From: Hinthialibacter sp964556895
GTDB lineage: Bacteria; Hinthialibacterota; Hinthialibacteria; Hinthialibacterales; Hinthialibacteraceae
Direction: 5' to 3'
DNA length: 29,276 nucleotides
Assembly (NCBI GenBank): GCA_964556895.1
Contig: CAZKYC010000057.1
Coordinates: forward strand, 1-29,276
Shown piece after piece: positions 1-7,848 of this stretch. Position numbers and translations under genes: made by a program. Within the stretch, counting starts at the first letter, position 1. The number at the start of each line of letters is the position of its first letter. Below the pieces are notes generated by a model that saw only the letters and a program-made list of their open reading frames with translations, was not told where the DNA came from and did not search any database.

Positions 1-3
1 CAG

Positions 4-72
4 CTGTTTAGCCCCCCTTATTAAGGGGGGACGGCGCGTCAGCGCCAGGGGGGATGTGGTATTCTTCATCAG
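4..72 (+). repeat. Direct repeat unit, copy 1
   Basis: This is a 69-base unit, almost identical to the copy at 210-279. Differences are confined to the A/T loop of the first hairpin and one base near the end. The unit contains CCCCCCTTATTAAGGGGGG, a perfect inverted repeat around an A/T centre, then GGCGCGTCAGCGCC, also an imperfect inverted repeat, then GGGGGGATGTG and a tail ATTCTTCATCAG. The hairpin arms differing in the loop but keeping pairing suggests selection or replication as a structured element. Confidence 0.75.
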
Positions 73-209
73 AATCAGGATGGGCTGTCTTTTCATAAGG
101 ATACATGCCAATTTCCGACGGTGGGATTCATTGCATTCATCCCACCCTACGGGGGTAGGTGGTTATTCAATGGCTGTTCTCCACGGCGGACGATCCCACC
201 CTACCCAGA

Positions 210-279
210 CTGTTTAGCCCCCCCTTTTTAAGGGGGGACGGCGCGTCAGCGCCAGGGGGGATGTGATATTCTTCATCAG
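210..279 (+). repeat. Direct repeat unit, copy 2
   Basis: This is a 70-base unit matching the copy at 4-72. The hairpin loop reads CTTTTTAAG instead of CTTATTAAG, and the arm has one more C. The conserved tail ATTCTTCATCAG is retained. No transposase or coding remnant is seen between the two copies, so they are short non-autonomous repeats and not the ends of an insertion sequence. Confidence 0.75.
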
Positions 280-408
280 GGAATTGTAGGGTGGGTTCTT
301 AACCCACCCGATTCAACTGTCAGTGAAAACGGGGGAACCCCAACCTTCTCCCAGGGGGAGAGGGGGCGAACAAGCGACAACGTAGTTCCTTCTCCCAGAG
401 AGAGGGTG

Positions 409-954
409 TCATATTGTCGCTTTCAAATCTTCAGGTTCATCGAAGAAGAGATACTTACGCCAGACCTCGCGGCGCTCGCCAATCAACCGGACCAGATGAA
501 GAAACGTCGGCAGAGTCGGTTTGCGCGGTTTGTGGATGAGCTTCATGCCGATGTGTTCGAGAAGGTGGTTGCCTTTTTTGTGGTTACATTTCTTACACGC
601 AGTCACCACATTGCCCCATGTATCCATCCCGCCGCGTGAAACCGGAATCACATGGTCGAGCGTCAACTCATCGGCTTTAAACACCGTGTTGCAATACTGA
701 CAGCGAAAGCCGTCGCGCAGCATGATGTTCTTGCGGCAAAATGGAATCGGTCGGTAGGGAAGCCGAACATATCGCCTCAGGCGGATCACTTCAGGCATGG
801 GGATATTGAGGCTGGCGGAACGCACGCACTCCTCTGCCTGTTCGATCATATCGGCTTTTTCCGCCAGTAACATCATCAACGCGCGGCGGGCGTTGCAGAT
901 ATTGATCGCTTCATAACTGGAGTTTAGAACGAGTACCCGGTGTTGATGCAACAT
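409..954 (-). CDS. HNH endonuclease family protein
   Basis: Predicted 181-residue HNH nuclease of the small stand-alone kind found on many bacterial chromosomes. The catalytic beta-beta-alpha-metal finger is clear: CQYC (C85, C88) and CKKC (C120, C123) supply the structural zinc site, LDHVIPVSRGG carries the D100-H101 pair, N115 is the central Asn, and CNHKKGN gives the last His (H125). The N-terminal 60 residues (VLVLNSSYEAINICNARRAL) match the usual leader of this subgroup. A GTG one codon upstream is also possible, but the ATG at 954 is preferred. The gene lies 33 bases downstream of the GNAT gene on the same strand, so co-transcription is likely. The physiological substrate is unknown for most members; non-specific nicking or DNA repair are guesses. 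The family call is secure. Confidence 0.9.
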   Translation of the reverse strand: MLHQHRVLVLNSSYEAINICNARRALMMLLAEKADMIEQAEECVRSASLNIPMPEVIRLRRYVRLPYRPIPFCRKNIMLRDGFRCQYCNTVFKADELTLDHVIPVSRGGMDTWGNVVTACKKCNHKKGNHLLEHIGMKLIHKPRKPTLPTFLHLVRLIGERREVWRKYLFFDEPEDLKATI

Positions 955-987
955 CACCTACACTCGCTTTGTTACGCTGCCGGTTTC

Positions 988-1977
988 TTACGGCGTTATT
1001 GTCCAGTAGTGCAAATGCTGATCCGCCGAAAGATGCCGGAACCCATGCGTTTGATAAAAGCGAATCGCCCTGAGGTTCTCCGCCATTGTTCGTAATTCTA
1101 CCCGGTTCACTTTGTCTTGGAACCATTCCAGCGCGGCGCCCAACAACAGCGACCCGAGGCCTTGTCCCTGAAAACGCGAACCAACAACGATGAAGTCAAT
1201 CACGCCGATCTTCAGGTTGACATACGAAAGCAATGCATTGTTAGACAATAATGAGCAAAACCCGGCGATGTCGCCGCCTGATTCAATCACAAACACAGCG
1301 TCGGCCATGCCTTCGACGCTCTTCTTCGTCCAGATGGCGAAGAGGTCTTGGGTCTTCGGTTTAGGGAAGCGTGCTTCGTGAAAGAAGTGGCTGTAGGCGT
1401 GGTCGCTTCCACCAATGCTCATCAGCGCTTCAACGTCCGAAGGCGCGGCTTGACGAATTTGAATGGTATCATATTGTTGCTTGTGTAACCTGTCAATTTG
1501 CTTTTTGAATTCCGTGTCGCACAACACCATTCGCACTGACGTACCCACCGGGCGAAAGCCCTGTTCGCATAACGCGTAGATAACATTCGTCTCATCGGCG
1601 TCAACCCGCGTGGTGTAGACGGATTTCGGTCCGCTAGTCATTCTTTCTCGAATTGATTTCGTGATTTCAGAGACAACAGAATACTCTGATGTTAACCAGA
1701 AACCTGGTTGAATCTTGTAATAGGGGACGCCGTAGTGGTTGGTGTGAAAGTCTGATGGCTGGATTCCGGTAATCGCTGCTAGCTGGCCGCCATCTAGGGC
1801 AACCTCAAACTTCGCCTTGCTGTCTTCGATTGACTTGATCAGGCGGTCGCGATGAAAATCGGCAATGCCAGGATCAGCCAGATAATCAACATAGCGCAGC
1901 TTTCGCTGAACACGGGCCGCGTCAAACGCGTCTTTAATGAGAGGGATATGATTTGTAGAGGCTTTTTGAAATTCCAT
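988..1977 (-). CDS. GNAT-family N-acetyltransferase, two-domain
   Basis: Predicted 329-residue acyl-CoA-dependent acyltransferase. The C-terminal half holds the GNAT fold: VVGSRFQGQGLGSLLLGAAL is motif A with the pyrophosphate-binding QGQGLG loop (about 270-275), followed by RVELRTMAENLRAIRFYQTHGFR (motif B), the usual end of the domain. The N-terminal half resembles a degenerate GNAT-like or WecD-type domain; FHTNHYGVPYYKI (about 77-89) recalls the segment seen in sugar-amine acyltransferases acting on nucleotide-sugars, but that resemblance is weak. The ATG at 1977 is chosen because MEFQKASTNHIPLIKDAF reads like a normal GNAT start; a GTG at 2010 would add 11 residues. The substrate is not predictable. 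No polysaccharide genes lie next to it, so a sugar role is only one option. Confidence 0.8.
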   Translation of the reverse strand: MEFQKASTNHIPLIKDAFDAARVQRKLRYVDYLADPGIADFHRDRLIKSIEDSKAKFEVALDGGQLAAITGIQPSDFHTNHYGVPYYKIQPGFWLTSEYSVVSEITKSIRERMTSGPKSVYTTRVDADETNVIYALCEQGFRPVGTSVRMVLCDTEFKKQIDRLHKQQYDTIQIRQAAPSDVEALMSIGGSDHAYSHFFHEARFPKPKTQDLFAIWTKKSVEGMADAVFVIESGGDIAGFCSLLSNNALLSYVNLKIGVIDFIVVGSRFQGQGLGSLLLGAALEWFQDKVNRVELRTMAENLRAIRFYQTHGFRHLSADQHLHYWTITP

Positions 1978-2107
1978 TTCACCGTAGGGTGTTCGCCGCG
2001 GCGAATTCACCCACCAATTTGATACGCTTTAATCATACTGAAATACTGGCGGGTAAAAAGGCGAACGAGATATACTGTTGATATTGCTTTGACTGGAGAG
2101 CCAATCA

Positions 2108-3223
2108 ATGCTGCGCAGCTTCCGTAACCTGTTCTTTCGGCCTGAGCCTGTCGAGGTTTCGTTGTCCAAGACCATTGAACTTTCTGACACCGACTGGGCG
2201 TTTATTCAGGCGATGCCTAAGGTTGAGATTCACTTACACTTTGAGGGCGCCATTCAACCCGACACGATATTGAAACTCGCAAAGAACTATGCTATCAGAA
2301 AAATAAGGACTTTCGCCGACGCCGAATGGGCATTGTATTTCAAAAATCCACATGAGTTTTTTCAAAAATTTTTGTTTGTATCTAGTTTGCTGCGTTCACC
2401 GGATGATTTTCGTTTGGCTGCAGTTGATCTTGGCGCCTATTTGGATGAGCAGAACATTCGATACGCTGAGCTGACCCTGGCGCCTCATAAGTTCATGATG
2501 GCGGGAATGGACTACGCCGCGATTATACAGGCGATTACCGACGGCTTGAATGAAGCGCCCGGCGCCGAAAAACGGCAACACCGCTTCATCATCGATATCG
2601 TTCGCGACTTGGGGCCAGAGGCGGGCATGAGAGTGGTAAAGGCAATCGAAGCAAACCCGAATCCACTCGTGGTGGGTATCGGCCTGGGCGGGGGAGAGAA
2701 CTACCCGCCTGAACAATCGAAGGAATGTTTTGACTATGCGGCTGGGCTTGGATTGCGGAAGACCGCCCATGCGGGAGAGGGGCTTGGCGCCAATTCAATC
2801 TGGCGCACCCTCGACGCGCTGCACGTCGAACGTCTCGACCATGGCGTCAGAGCGCATGAAGACAAAAAATTGGTCGAACATCTTATTGAGAAGCAGATAC
2901 CGCTCAACCTGTGCCCAACCAGCAATGTCATGTTAGGCGTCGTATCGCGTTTAGAAGACCACCCATTCAGACGATACGATGAGTTAGGCGTCCCCGTGAA
3001 TTTGAGTACCGACGACCCGCCGTTTTTTCGCACCAACCTGAACCAGGAATTTTCTACCCTGGTTACCTATTTGGATTATCAAGCCGGTGACTTGCCCCGG
3101 CTGACGCAGAACGCAGTTCAAGCGTCATTTTTAGATGATGAAACCAAACAAACACTCAGCGCTGAGATAACCCGCGAGACTCAACAACTGGCGGATCAGC
3201 ATTCCATCGACTTGGTATCCTGA
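2108..3223 (+). CDS. Adenosine/adenine deaminase family protein
   Basis: Zinc-dependent amidohydrolase of 371 residues, the size expected for Add-type deaminases, which convert adenosine to inosine (or adenine to hypoxanthine) in purine salvage. Metal and catalytic motifs are all present: HLHFEG (H42, H44), GIGLGGGE, KTAHAGEG (H221, catalytic E224), ERLDHG (H245), NLCPTSN and NLSTDDPPFF (D302, D303). The STDDPPFF form is common in bacterial members whose substrate varies, so adenosine, adenine or aminodeoxyfutalosine cannot be separated by eye. The first 30 residues are a short non-conserved leader. The start is fixed by GGAGAG six bases ahead of the ATG. Its last 68 bases overlap the end of the convergent FG-GAP gene. 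Confidence 0.87.
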   Translation: MLRSFRNLFFRPEPVEVSLSKTIELSDTDWAFIQAMPKVEIHLHFEGAIQPDTILKLAKNYAIRKIRTFADAEWALYFKNPHEFFQKFLFVSSLLRSPDDFRLAAVDLGAYLDEQNIRYAELTLAPHKFMMAGMDYAAIIQAITDGLNEAPGAEKRQHRFIIDIVRDLGPEAGMRVVKAIEANPNPLVVGIGLGGGENYPPEQSKECFDYAAGLGLRKTAHAGEGLGANSIWRTLDALHVERLDHGVRAHEDKKLVEHLIEKQIPLNLCPTSNVMLGVVSRLEDHPFRRYDELGVPVNLSTDDPPFFRTNLNQEFSTLVTYLDYQAGDLPRLTQNAVQASFLDDETKQTLSAEITRETQQLADQHSIDLVS

Positions 3224-6200
3224 CCGGTTCGTTCGGATCAGAAATCGTACGCGTATTGTATTCCAGTAAGTATTCCAAATTTTCTTCAGAGAGTGGATAA
3301 TTTTCTTCATCGCTGTAGGGATAGGCGCCCATGCCGATGAACGGCAGCGGCCCAACCGTGACGCTGTGCGCTGTGCTGATATCGGCGTCTTTGACCCAGC
3401 CGTTGAGATGCAAAAAATAGGTCAGGCTCTTCGCTGATTGGAAATTGCTGGCGTCAAATTCGGCGGCGACTTCATCGCCTGGCGCCATGATGACATAGCG
3501 GTCGTCAAAACCATTGAGTAGCGGCCCAACATCGCCATAGCGGGTGTAGTCGCCGACGTTAAAACTCCAACGCTGATTGTCGCTACGCTGGTTATAGTCG
3601 TACCAATGCGGCCCAACCCCAGCCAAGTTGTACATGCGCGAATATCCGCCATAGCGAAAATCGGCGGAAGCGAGGTGGTGCGTTCGTATTTTGAATCCAT
3701 CAGTGATTGGCGCCGGGTCAACCCAGATGCGGTCCCAATGGACCATGAGGGTCGAAACGATTCGCAGCGAGCGGTCATCACTCAAGAACAAACCCGTCAA
3801 ATCAAGCGGGACGGTTTTTAACTTGCCCGCAGGGAACCCCATCGGGTTTTTTACCGTCACCCAGGCGCCGCTTTCGTCTTTGACTTGCAAGTAGGGCATG
3901 ACGAAATCCAATGAAGGGTTTTGTTCAAGCGAACGCGCCACGCTTGAGTTGGGCCAGTCGACGTATCCGGTCATAAACAGCATCAGCGGCTGGTCGGCGT
4001 CGAAATAACCCAGGTCAATCTCAAACCAATACTCATCATCAACGCCCTCAAAGCGGGTGTTCAAATCGAATGGCCGCGGATAGCGGTTGTCGTTCTCTTT
4101 TATCAATTCGGTCACGTTATTGCTGAAGTTGTCTACCATGCGGGCGATGGGGCGCGCCTGGCTGGACATGCCATACAGTTTGAACTCAGGGAACGGCGGC
4201 AAAGTGAACCTCTCGTTAACGTGAATCTCGACCGCGTTTGGATGCGATGCAGAAAGCAATTCGAGACGGTCGAGGTAAGTGATTTCGCGGAGTTCTTCCG
4301 ACGCGCGAACATGAAAGGCGCCGTTAAGCGGTTTTAGTTGGTCGCCGCGAATGCGAATGTATTCTTCTGGGCGCGGTGGAAAGTACCCGCCGCCAACGTA
4401 TAGCCCCAACGGCCCTGTCGAGAGCGCGTCGCTGATGAAGTCAAATTTCTCGCCGTCCCAGGTGTAGATGAACGGGCATGACCCAGCGTACCCGGGTTTC
4501 TCTGACACATTGAGAATGGCTGGCGACGAGATAGCGGTTTTGATCTCGTTCTGAAAGATTCCATTCGGCCAGGTGAGGCGAAACACGTCGATCAGGTCGC
4601 GCGGGCCAACGCCGATATGAGTGACGGGTTCTTGAATCTCACGATACACGCGAAACAGCCCGTCTTTGACGAGAAGTTTTGATCCATACCCATTCGATGA
4701 ATTTTTCTCGCCAATCACATTCACCAGAATCGACTTGTTGTCGACCTTCAAATCATTCTCGTATATAACCAGGCTTTCATTCTCATAATTAACGAACAGA
4801 TCAAGGTCGCCGTCCCAGTCGATGTCGATGGGGATAACGGAATGAACGCTTTGGTTGGTTTGTTGGGTTGTGAAATAGGTTTTGCTGATCACGCCATTCT
4901 GTGGGTAAGGATGAATCGCTGATATAGCAGCTCTATCATTGCCTCTACGTTCAAAAAATACATCCAGCAGACCATCGTTATTTGAGTCAAAAACCGTTAG
5001 AGCATTGTAATCAGGAGGCTCAATCATATGAAAACCGACGTTTCCGTCTTGGTTGATTCTAAACAGTTGCTTTCTTAGCCAAGAATGAAACACAACAATC
5101 TGCTTTGAATTGTCCGGTTGAAAACTAAAACAACGAATCGAAGGAGTATCCTCTCCTGGTTCAAGTAACTGTTTGTCTTCAATCTTCTCAAAACGCACTT
5201 CACGCAAGTTCTTAAACACGCGCAAGCGGCCTTCTTTGGTCAATTGGACGATGTCGAGGTCGTTGTCATGGTCGAAGTCAGATGCTGTGATAGAATAACT
5301 GTTTCCTGGTTTCAACCCTTGAACCGAGCTGGTGATATTCGTGAACGAACCGTCGGCGTTGTTTTGCAGGATGATGTCGCCGTCATTCGGGCGCGCGAGA
5401 AACAGGTCGAGATCGCCTTCGTGGTCAAAGTCAGCCCAAAAAGCGTCATTCACGCCCTTGGTGTCATTTGGTAATACCTCAGCTGCTTCATAACCGCTGA
5501 CTGTTTTTTTGAACAATGTGGTTTTATCATTCGAAACAAGCAATAAATCGATCTGCTTGTCGTTGTCATAATCCGCAGGGAAGCATTTGTTATACCCATC
5601 ATTAGCAATCAGGCTTTTTGAAACCACTTCAGATTTCGCGTCGAGTCTCACAACGTGGGTCTTACCATCGCTCGCGATAACAAGGTCAACCTGTTTGGAT
5701 TCGAGATCAGGTAAAGCCGCTATCACACGAGTTGATGTAATATCAAATATATCTTGTAACGGATTTGACCAGTCGGCCTGAATCGAAAACTCAGATGCTG
5801 TTTGTGGTCCAGATGATCGTTGTTGAGATTGAGTAGAGAGTTCATATTCTTGAGGGCCGAAAAAAACGCCTTCGTCTACGGCTTCGGACGGACGTTGTTC
5901 TTCATTCTTTTTGAGCGCCTGAAACTCTCTCTGCAACTCACGGCTTTTGTCGCGCTGATTGTTGCGGGCGGCGAACAACATCAACTGATAGAGAGCGCTG
6001 GTGTGTGTTGAGTCGAGTGCGCGGGTTTTTTCAAACCAAGGCGTTGCGTCGGCGTTTCGCCCGACATTCACCAATGAGAGACCCAGGTTATAGAGTAGCG
6101 CGGCGTCGCTTTCATCCACCTTGGCGATGGCTTCAAAACAGGGAAGCGCCTCTTCAAACTTGCCCATGGTTTTATAGACCAGGCCGAGGTTATAGAGCGC

Positions 6201-6485
6201 GACCCAGTTTTGTCGGTCGATTGCAAGAGCGCGTTTGAGAGAGGCGATGGCGTCGTCAAAGCGCTCAGCGTGGTAATACGATTTGCCTAGATTCGAATGG
6301 TCTTTGGTTGAGTTTTTTGACAGGGCGACCGCTTCTTCAAAATTGGCCACTGCGTTCGGGAAGTCATCTTCTTCCATATAGGCGAGACCAAGCGCTCGAT
6401 ACCGCACCAACAGTTCATCGCCCTGGCTAAAAGAAGTCGTGATGAAAAGAAGCGGGAATAAAAAGACAGAAATAAGGTATTTCAT
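3156..6485 (-). CDS. Secreted TPR/FG-GAP/ASPIC-UnbV protein
   Basis: A 1109-residue exported protein. A signal peptide (about 1-20, MKYLISVFLFPLLFITTSFS) has no lipobox. Residues 25-190 are four to five TPR repeats (for example SNLGKSYYHAERFDDAIASL and LYNLGLVYKTMGKFEEALPC). Residues 255-575 hold FG-GAP/VCBS blades with calcium-type loops such as DYDNDKQIDLLL, DFDHEGDLDLFL, DFDHDNDLDIV, DSNNDGLLDVFF and DIDWDGDLDLFV, likely a beta-propeller. Residues 585-650 match ASPIC/UnbV (SSNGYGSKLLV, then VGPRDLIDVFRLTWPNG). A 440-residue C-terminal region starting CPFIYTWDGEKFDFISDAL follows; similar tails occur on related proteins but its function is unknown. A role in surface binding or envelope protein assembly is inference. 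The gene is divergent from nadC, with 137 bases between the two starts. Confidence 0.88.
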   Translation of the reverse strand: MKYLISVFLFPLLFITTSFSQGDELLVRYRALGLAYMEEDDFPNAVANFEEAVALSKNSTKDHSNLGKSYYHAERFDDAIASLKRALAIDRQNWVALYNLGLVYKTMGKFEEALPCFEAIAKVDESDAALLYNLGLSLVNVGRNADATPWFEKTRALDSTHTSALYQLMLFAARNNQRDKSRELQREFQALKKNEEQRPSEAVDEGVFFGPQEYELSTQSQQRSSGPQTASEFSIQADWSNPLQDIFDITSTRVIAALPDLESKQVDLVIASDGKTHVVRLDAKSEVVSKSLIANDGYNKCFPADYDNDKQIDLLLVSNDKTTLFKKTVSGYEAAEVLPNDTKGVNDAFWADFDHEGDLDLFLARPNDGDIILQNNADGSFTNITSSVQGLKPGNSYSITASDFDHDNDLDIVQLTKEGRLRVFKNLREVRFEKIEDKQLLEPGEDTPSIRCFSFQPDNSKQIVVFHSWLRKQLFRINQDGNVGFHMIEPPDYNALTVFDSNNDGLLDVFFERRGNDRAAISAIHPYPQNGVISKTYFTTQQTNQSVHSVIPIDIDWDGDLDLFVNYENESLVIYENDLKVDNKSILVNVIGEKNSSNGYGSKLLVKDGLFRVYREIQEPVTHIGVGPRDLIDVFRLTWPNGIFQNEIKTAISSPAILNVSEKPGYAGSCPFIYTWDGEKFDFISDALSTGPLGLYVGGGYFPPRPEEYIRIRGDQLKPLNGAFHVRASEELREITYLDRLELLSASHPNAVEIHVNERFTLPPFPEFKLYGMSSQARPIARMVDNFSNNVTELIKENDNRYPRPFDLNTRFEGVDDEYWFEIDLGYFDADQPLMLFMTGYVDWPNSSVARSLEQNPSLDFVMPYLQVKDESGAWVTVKNPMGFPAGKLKTVPLDLTGLFLSDDRSLRIVSTLMVHWDRIWVDPAPITDGFKIRTHHLASADFRYGGYSRMYNLAGVGPHWYDYNQRSDNQRWSFNVGDYTRYGDVGPLLNGFDDRYVIMAPGDEVAAEFDASNFQSAKSLTYFLHLNGWVKDADISTAHSVTVGPLPFIGMGAYPYSDEENYPLSEENLEYLLEYNTRTISDPNEPVRIPSRWNADPPVVESRGLSQR

Positions 6486-6563
6486 TCGTGGTTTCTCCCA
6501 ATTCAGGCTCTACATCAGATTGTAGATTCAACGGCAATATATTGTATAGATGGTTCGGTTCTG

Positions 6564-6591
6564 TTGTTTGGAATTCTGTTTGTAGTAAAAT
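6564..6591 (+). promoter_or_regulatory. Candidate sigma70-type promoter for nadC
   Basis: TTGTTT (6564-6569) and TAAAAT (6586-6591) are separated by 16 bases. Initiation near 6598 would leave a leader of about 25 bases before the ATG at 6623. This supports the shorter nadC start, because a longer reading frame that runs upstream from here would lie inside the promoter. Confidence 0.4.
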
Positions 6592-6622
6592 CCAGTTCCA
6601 TTTCATGACGAGTGAAATACGA

Positions 6623-7561
6623 ATGAATACCGCTTCAATTCATAATGGAACTGAGATCGCCCAAACCGGCAAGTCAGTAGACGGGCTGGTTGGCGTCCCC
6701 ATTCAAATTGATGATGAACTTCAGCGCATGATCAAAGACGCGCTTCAGGAAGACATCCGCGACGGTGATGTCACCACTCTCGCGACTATCGAAGAAGAAA
6801 AGCCTGGTTCCGCTCGCGTCGTTGTCAAACAGATGGGCATTTTGTGCGGCGCTCCTGTCTTTCAAGAAGTGTTTCGCATGGTAGATCCGCGCGTTGAGGT
6901 CAACGCCTGGGCGCGTGAAGGGCAGACCATTACTCCTGGAAGGACCATTTTCACTATCGATGGGCCGATCCAGTCTATTCTCATGGGTGAGCGCGTCGCT
7001 CTCAATTACCTGTCGTATCTTTCCGGTATCGCCACGACAACATCAGAATTTGTCAAAGCCGTACGGCACACCAAAGCGCGCATTTTAGACACGCGAAAGA
7101 CGATGCCGTTGCTTCGGCGACTAGAAAAATACGCCGTCAGAGTTGGCCGAGGGTTAAACCACCGCATCGGCTTATATGACATGGTGTTAATTAAAGATAA
7201 CCACATTGATAGCTGCGGTTCAATCACCAGCGCGGTCAACGCCGCCAAACAAAAATGGGGCAATCAATACGCCATTGAAGTTGAAACTCGAAACCTTCTT
7301 GAGGTCCAAGAGGCGATTGACGCTGGTGTTGATCGTATCATGCTCGACAATATGGACATTGAAACCATGACCGAAGCGGTCAGCCTAATCGCCGGACGCG
7401 CTGAAACCGAAGCATCAGGCGGAGTCAATTTGAGTACCGTTTCGTTTGTCGCCGAGACTGGCGTCGACTATATCTCGGTCGGATCACTCACCCACTCAGC
7501 CAAATGGCTGGATTTTTCTCTACTCTTAGACCGAACCCGAACTGAGGCGAAACAAACCTGA
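6623..7561 (+). CDS. nadC: Nicotinate-nucleotide pyrophosphorylase (carboxylating)
   Basis: Quinolinate phosphoribosyltransferase, which joins quinolinate and PRPP to give nicotinate mononucleotide, CO2 and pyrophosphate in de novo NAD synthesis. The 312-residue product carries the family hallmarks: ALQEDIRDGDVTT near the N-terminus, LNYLSYLSGIATTT, DTRKTMPLLRRLEKYAV, GRGLNHRIGLYDMVLIKDNH with the substrate-binding Arg/Lys/His residues, IEVET, DRIMLDNM and ISVGSLTHSA at the end of the barrel. About 25 extra residues precede the usual start of the fold. The frame stays open 135 bases upstream to 6488, but that extension has no family similarity and covers a promoter-like sequence, so the ATG at 6623 is preferred (a second choice is 6605). 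nadA and nadB are not in the window. Confidence 0.95.
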   Translation: MNTASIHNGTEIAQTGKSVDGLVGVPIQIDDELQRMIKDALQEDIRDGDVTTLATIEEEKPGSARVVVKQMGILCGAPVFQEVFRMVDPRVEVNAWAREGQTITPGRTIFTIDGPIQSILMGERVALNYLSYLSGIATTTSEFVKAVRHTKARILDTRKTMPLLRRLEKYAVRVGRGLNHRIGLYDMVLIKDNHIDSCGSITSAVNAAKQKWGNQYAIEVETRNLLEVQEAIDAGVDRIMLDNMDIETMTEAVSLIAGRAETEASGGVNLSTVSFVAETGVDYISVGSLTHSAKWLDFSLLLDRTRTEAKQT

Positions 7562-7725
7562 GACTCTCAAATATTGGCTCCAGCCAATTGTGCAATCCTA
7601 GTTAAAAAACATAAGATTTCTCTTGGATGGGTTGATTTCACCCCAAAAAATGAGAAACATGTTTGTTTATAGGTTGATCGCGTGTGAATGCGAGATGGTT
7701 TAAGAGTTTTACCTATTGTAATTTA

Positions 7726-7755
7726 TTGTGATTTAAACGTAGATTTGACTAGAAT
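7726..7755 (+). promoter_or_regulatory. Candidate promoter for eno
   Basis: In the 287-base AT-rich gap between nadC and eno, TTGTGA (7726-7731) and TAGAAT (7750-7755) are 18 bases apart. Other A/T hexamers (TTGACT at 7745, TATAGT at 7773) are present but poorly spaced, so the exact promoter is uncertain. The rest of the gap shows no gene. Confidence 0.3.
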
Positions 7756-7789
7756 TTATTTTAGTTTTGATCTATAGTATTTCAATCTC

Positions 7790-7805
7790 GCGCGAAATTT
7801 CGCGC
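7790..7805. promoter_or_regulatory. Perfect 16-bp palindrome upstream of eno
   Basis: GCGCGAAATTTCGCGC is its own reverse complement over all 16 bases. It is a sharp GC-rich island in an AT-rich leader, 43 bases before the eno start codon and downstream of the candidate promoter. It could be an operator for a dimeric repressor or, in RNA, a short hairpin. No matching second copy was noticed in the window. Confidence 0.5.
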
Positions 7806-7848
7806 TCATCAACCTTTGATTCTACTCGCAATAAGGAGCAAGACAGAA

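Larger units (their letters stand above)
1..408. repeat. Non-coding cluster of short palindromic repeats
   Basis: No convincing gene is seen here. The stretch is built from three kinds of short repeat. A roughly 70-base unit occurs twice in direct orientation (4-72 and 210-279); it holds a C-run/G-run hairpin, a GGCGCGTCAGCGCC core and a shared tail ATTCTTCATCAG. The decamer CCCACCCTAC occurs at 141-150 and 195-204 and inverted at 286-295, where it forms part of a 9-bp hairpin (289-297 with 301-309, loop CTT). A third unit, CCTTCTCCCAG followed by a GGGAGAGGG-like arm, occurs at 344-364 and 388-406 and runs up to the stop codon of the HNH gene. Such units resemble dispersed intergenic REP/MITE-like elements; whether they recur elsewhere in this genome cannot be seen from one window. 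Confidence 0.7.

Noticed and set aside
1..408. CRISPR array
   Set aside because: There are only two copies of the long unit, with unequal non-spacer-like sequence between them, and no cas genes are nearby.
409..2010. HNH nuclease plus GNAT gene as a defence or toxin module
   Set aside because: Both belong to general chromosomal families; the GNAT lacks a paired antitoxin and no other defence gene is adjacent.
6488..6622. In-frame upstream extension of nadC by 45 codons
   Set aside because: The added residues have no NadC similarity, the stretch contains a promoter-like TTGTTT-N16-TAAAAT, and the product from 6623 already exceeds the usual family length.
7573..7588. Inverted repeat ATTGGCT-CC-AGCCAAT after nadC as a terminator
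   Set aside because: The stem is short, the loop is only two bases, and no T-run follows, so termination is not supported.
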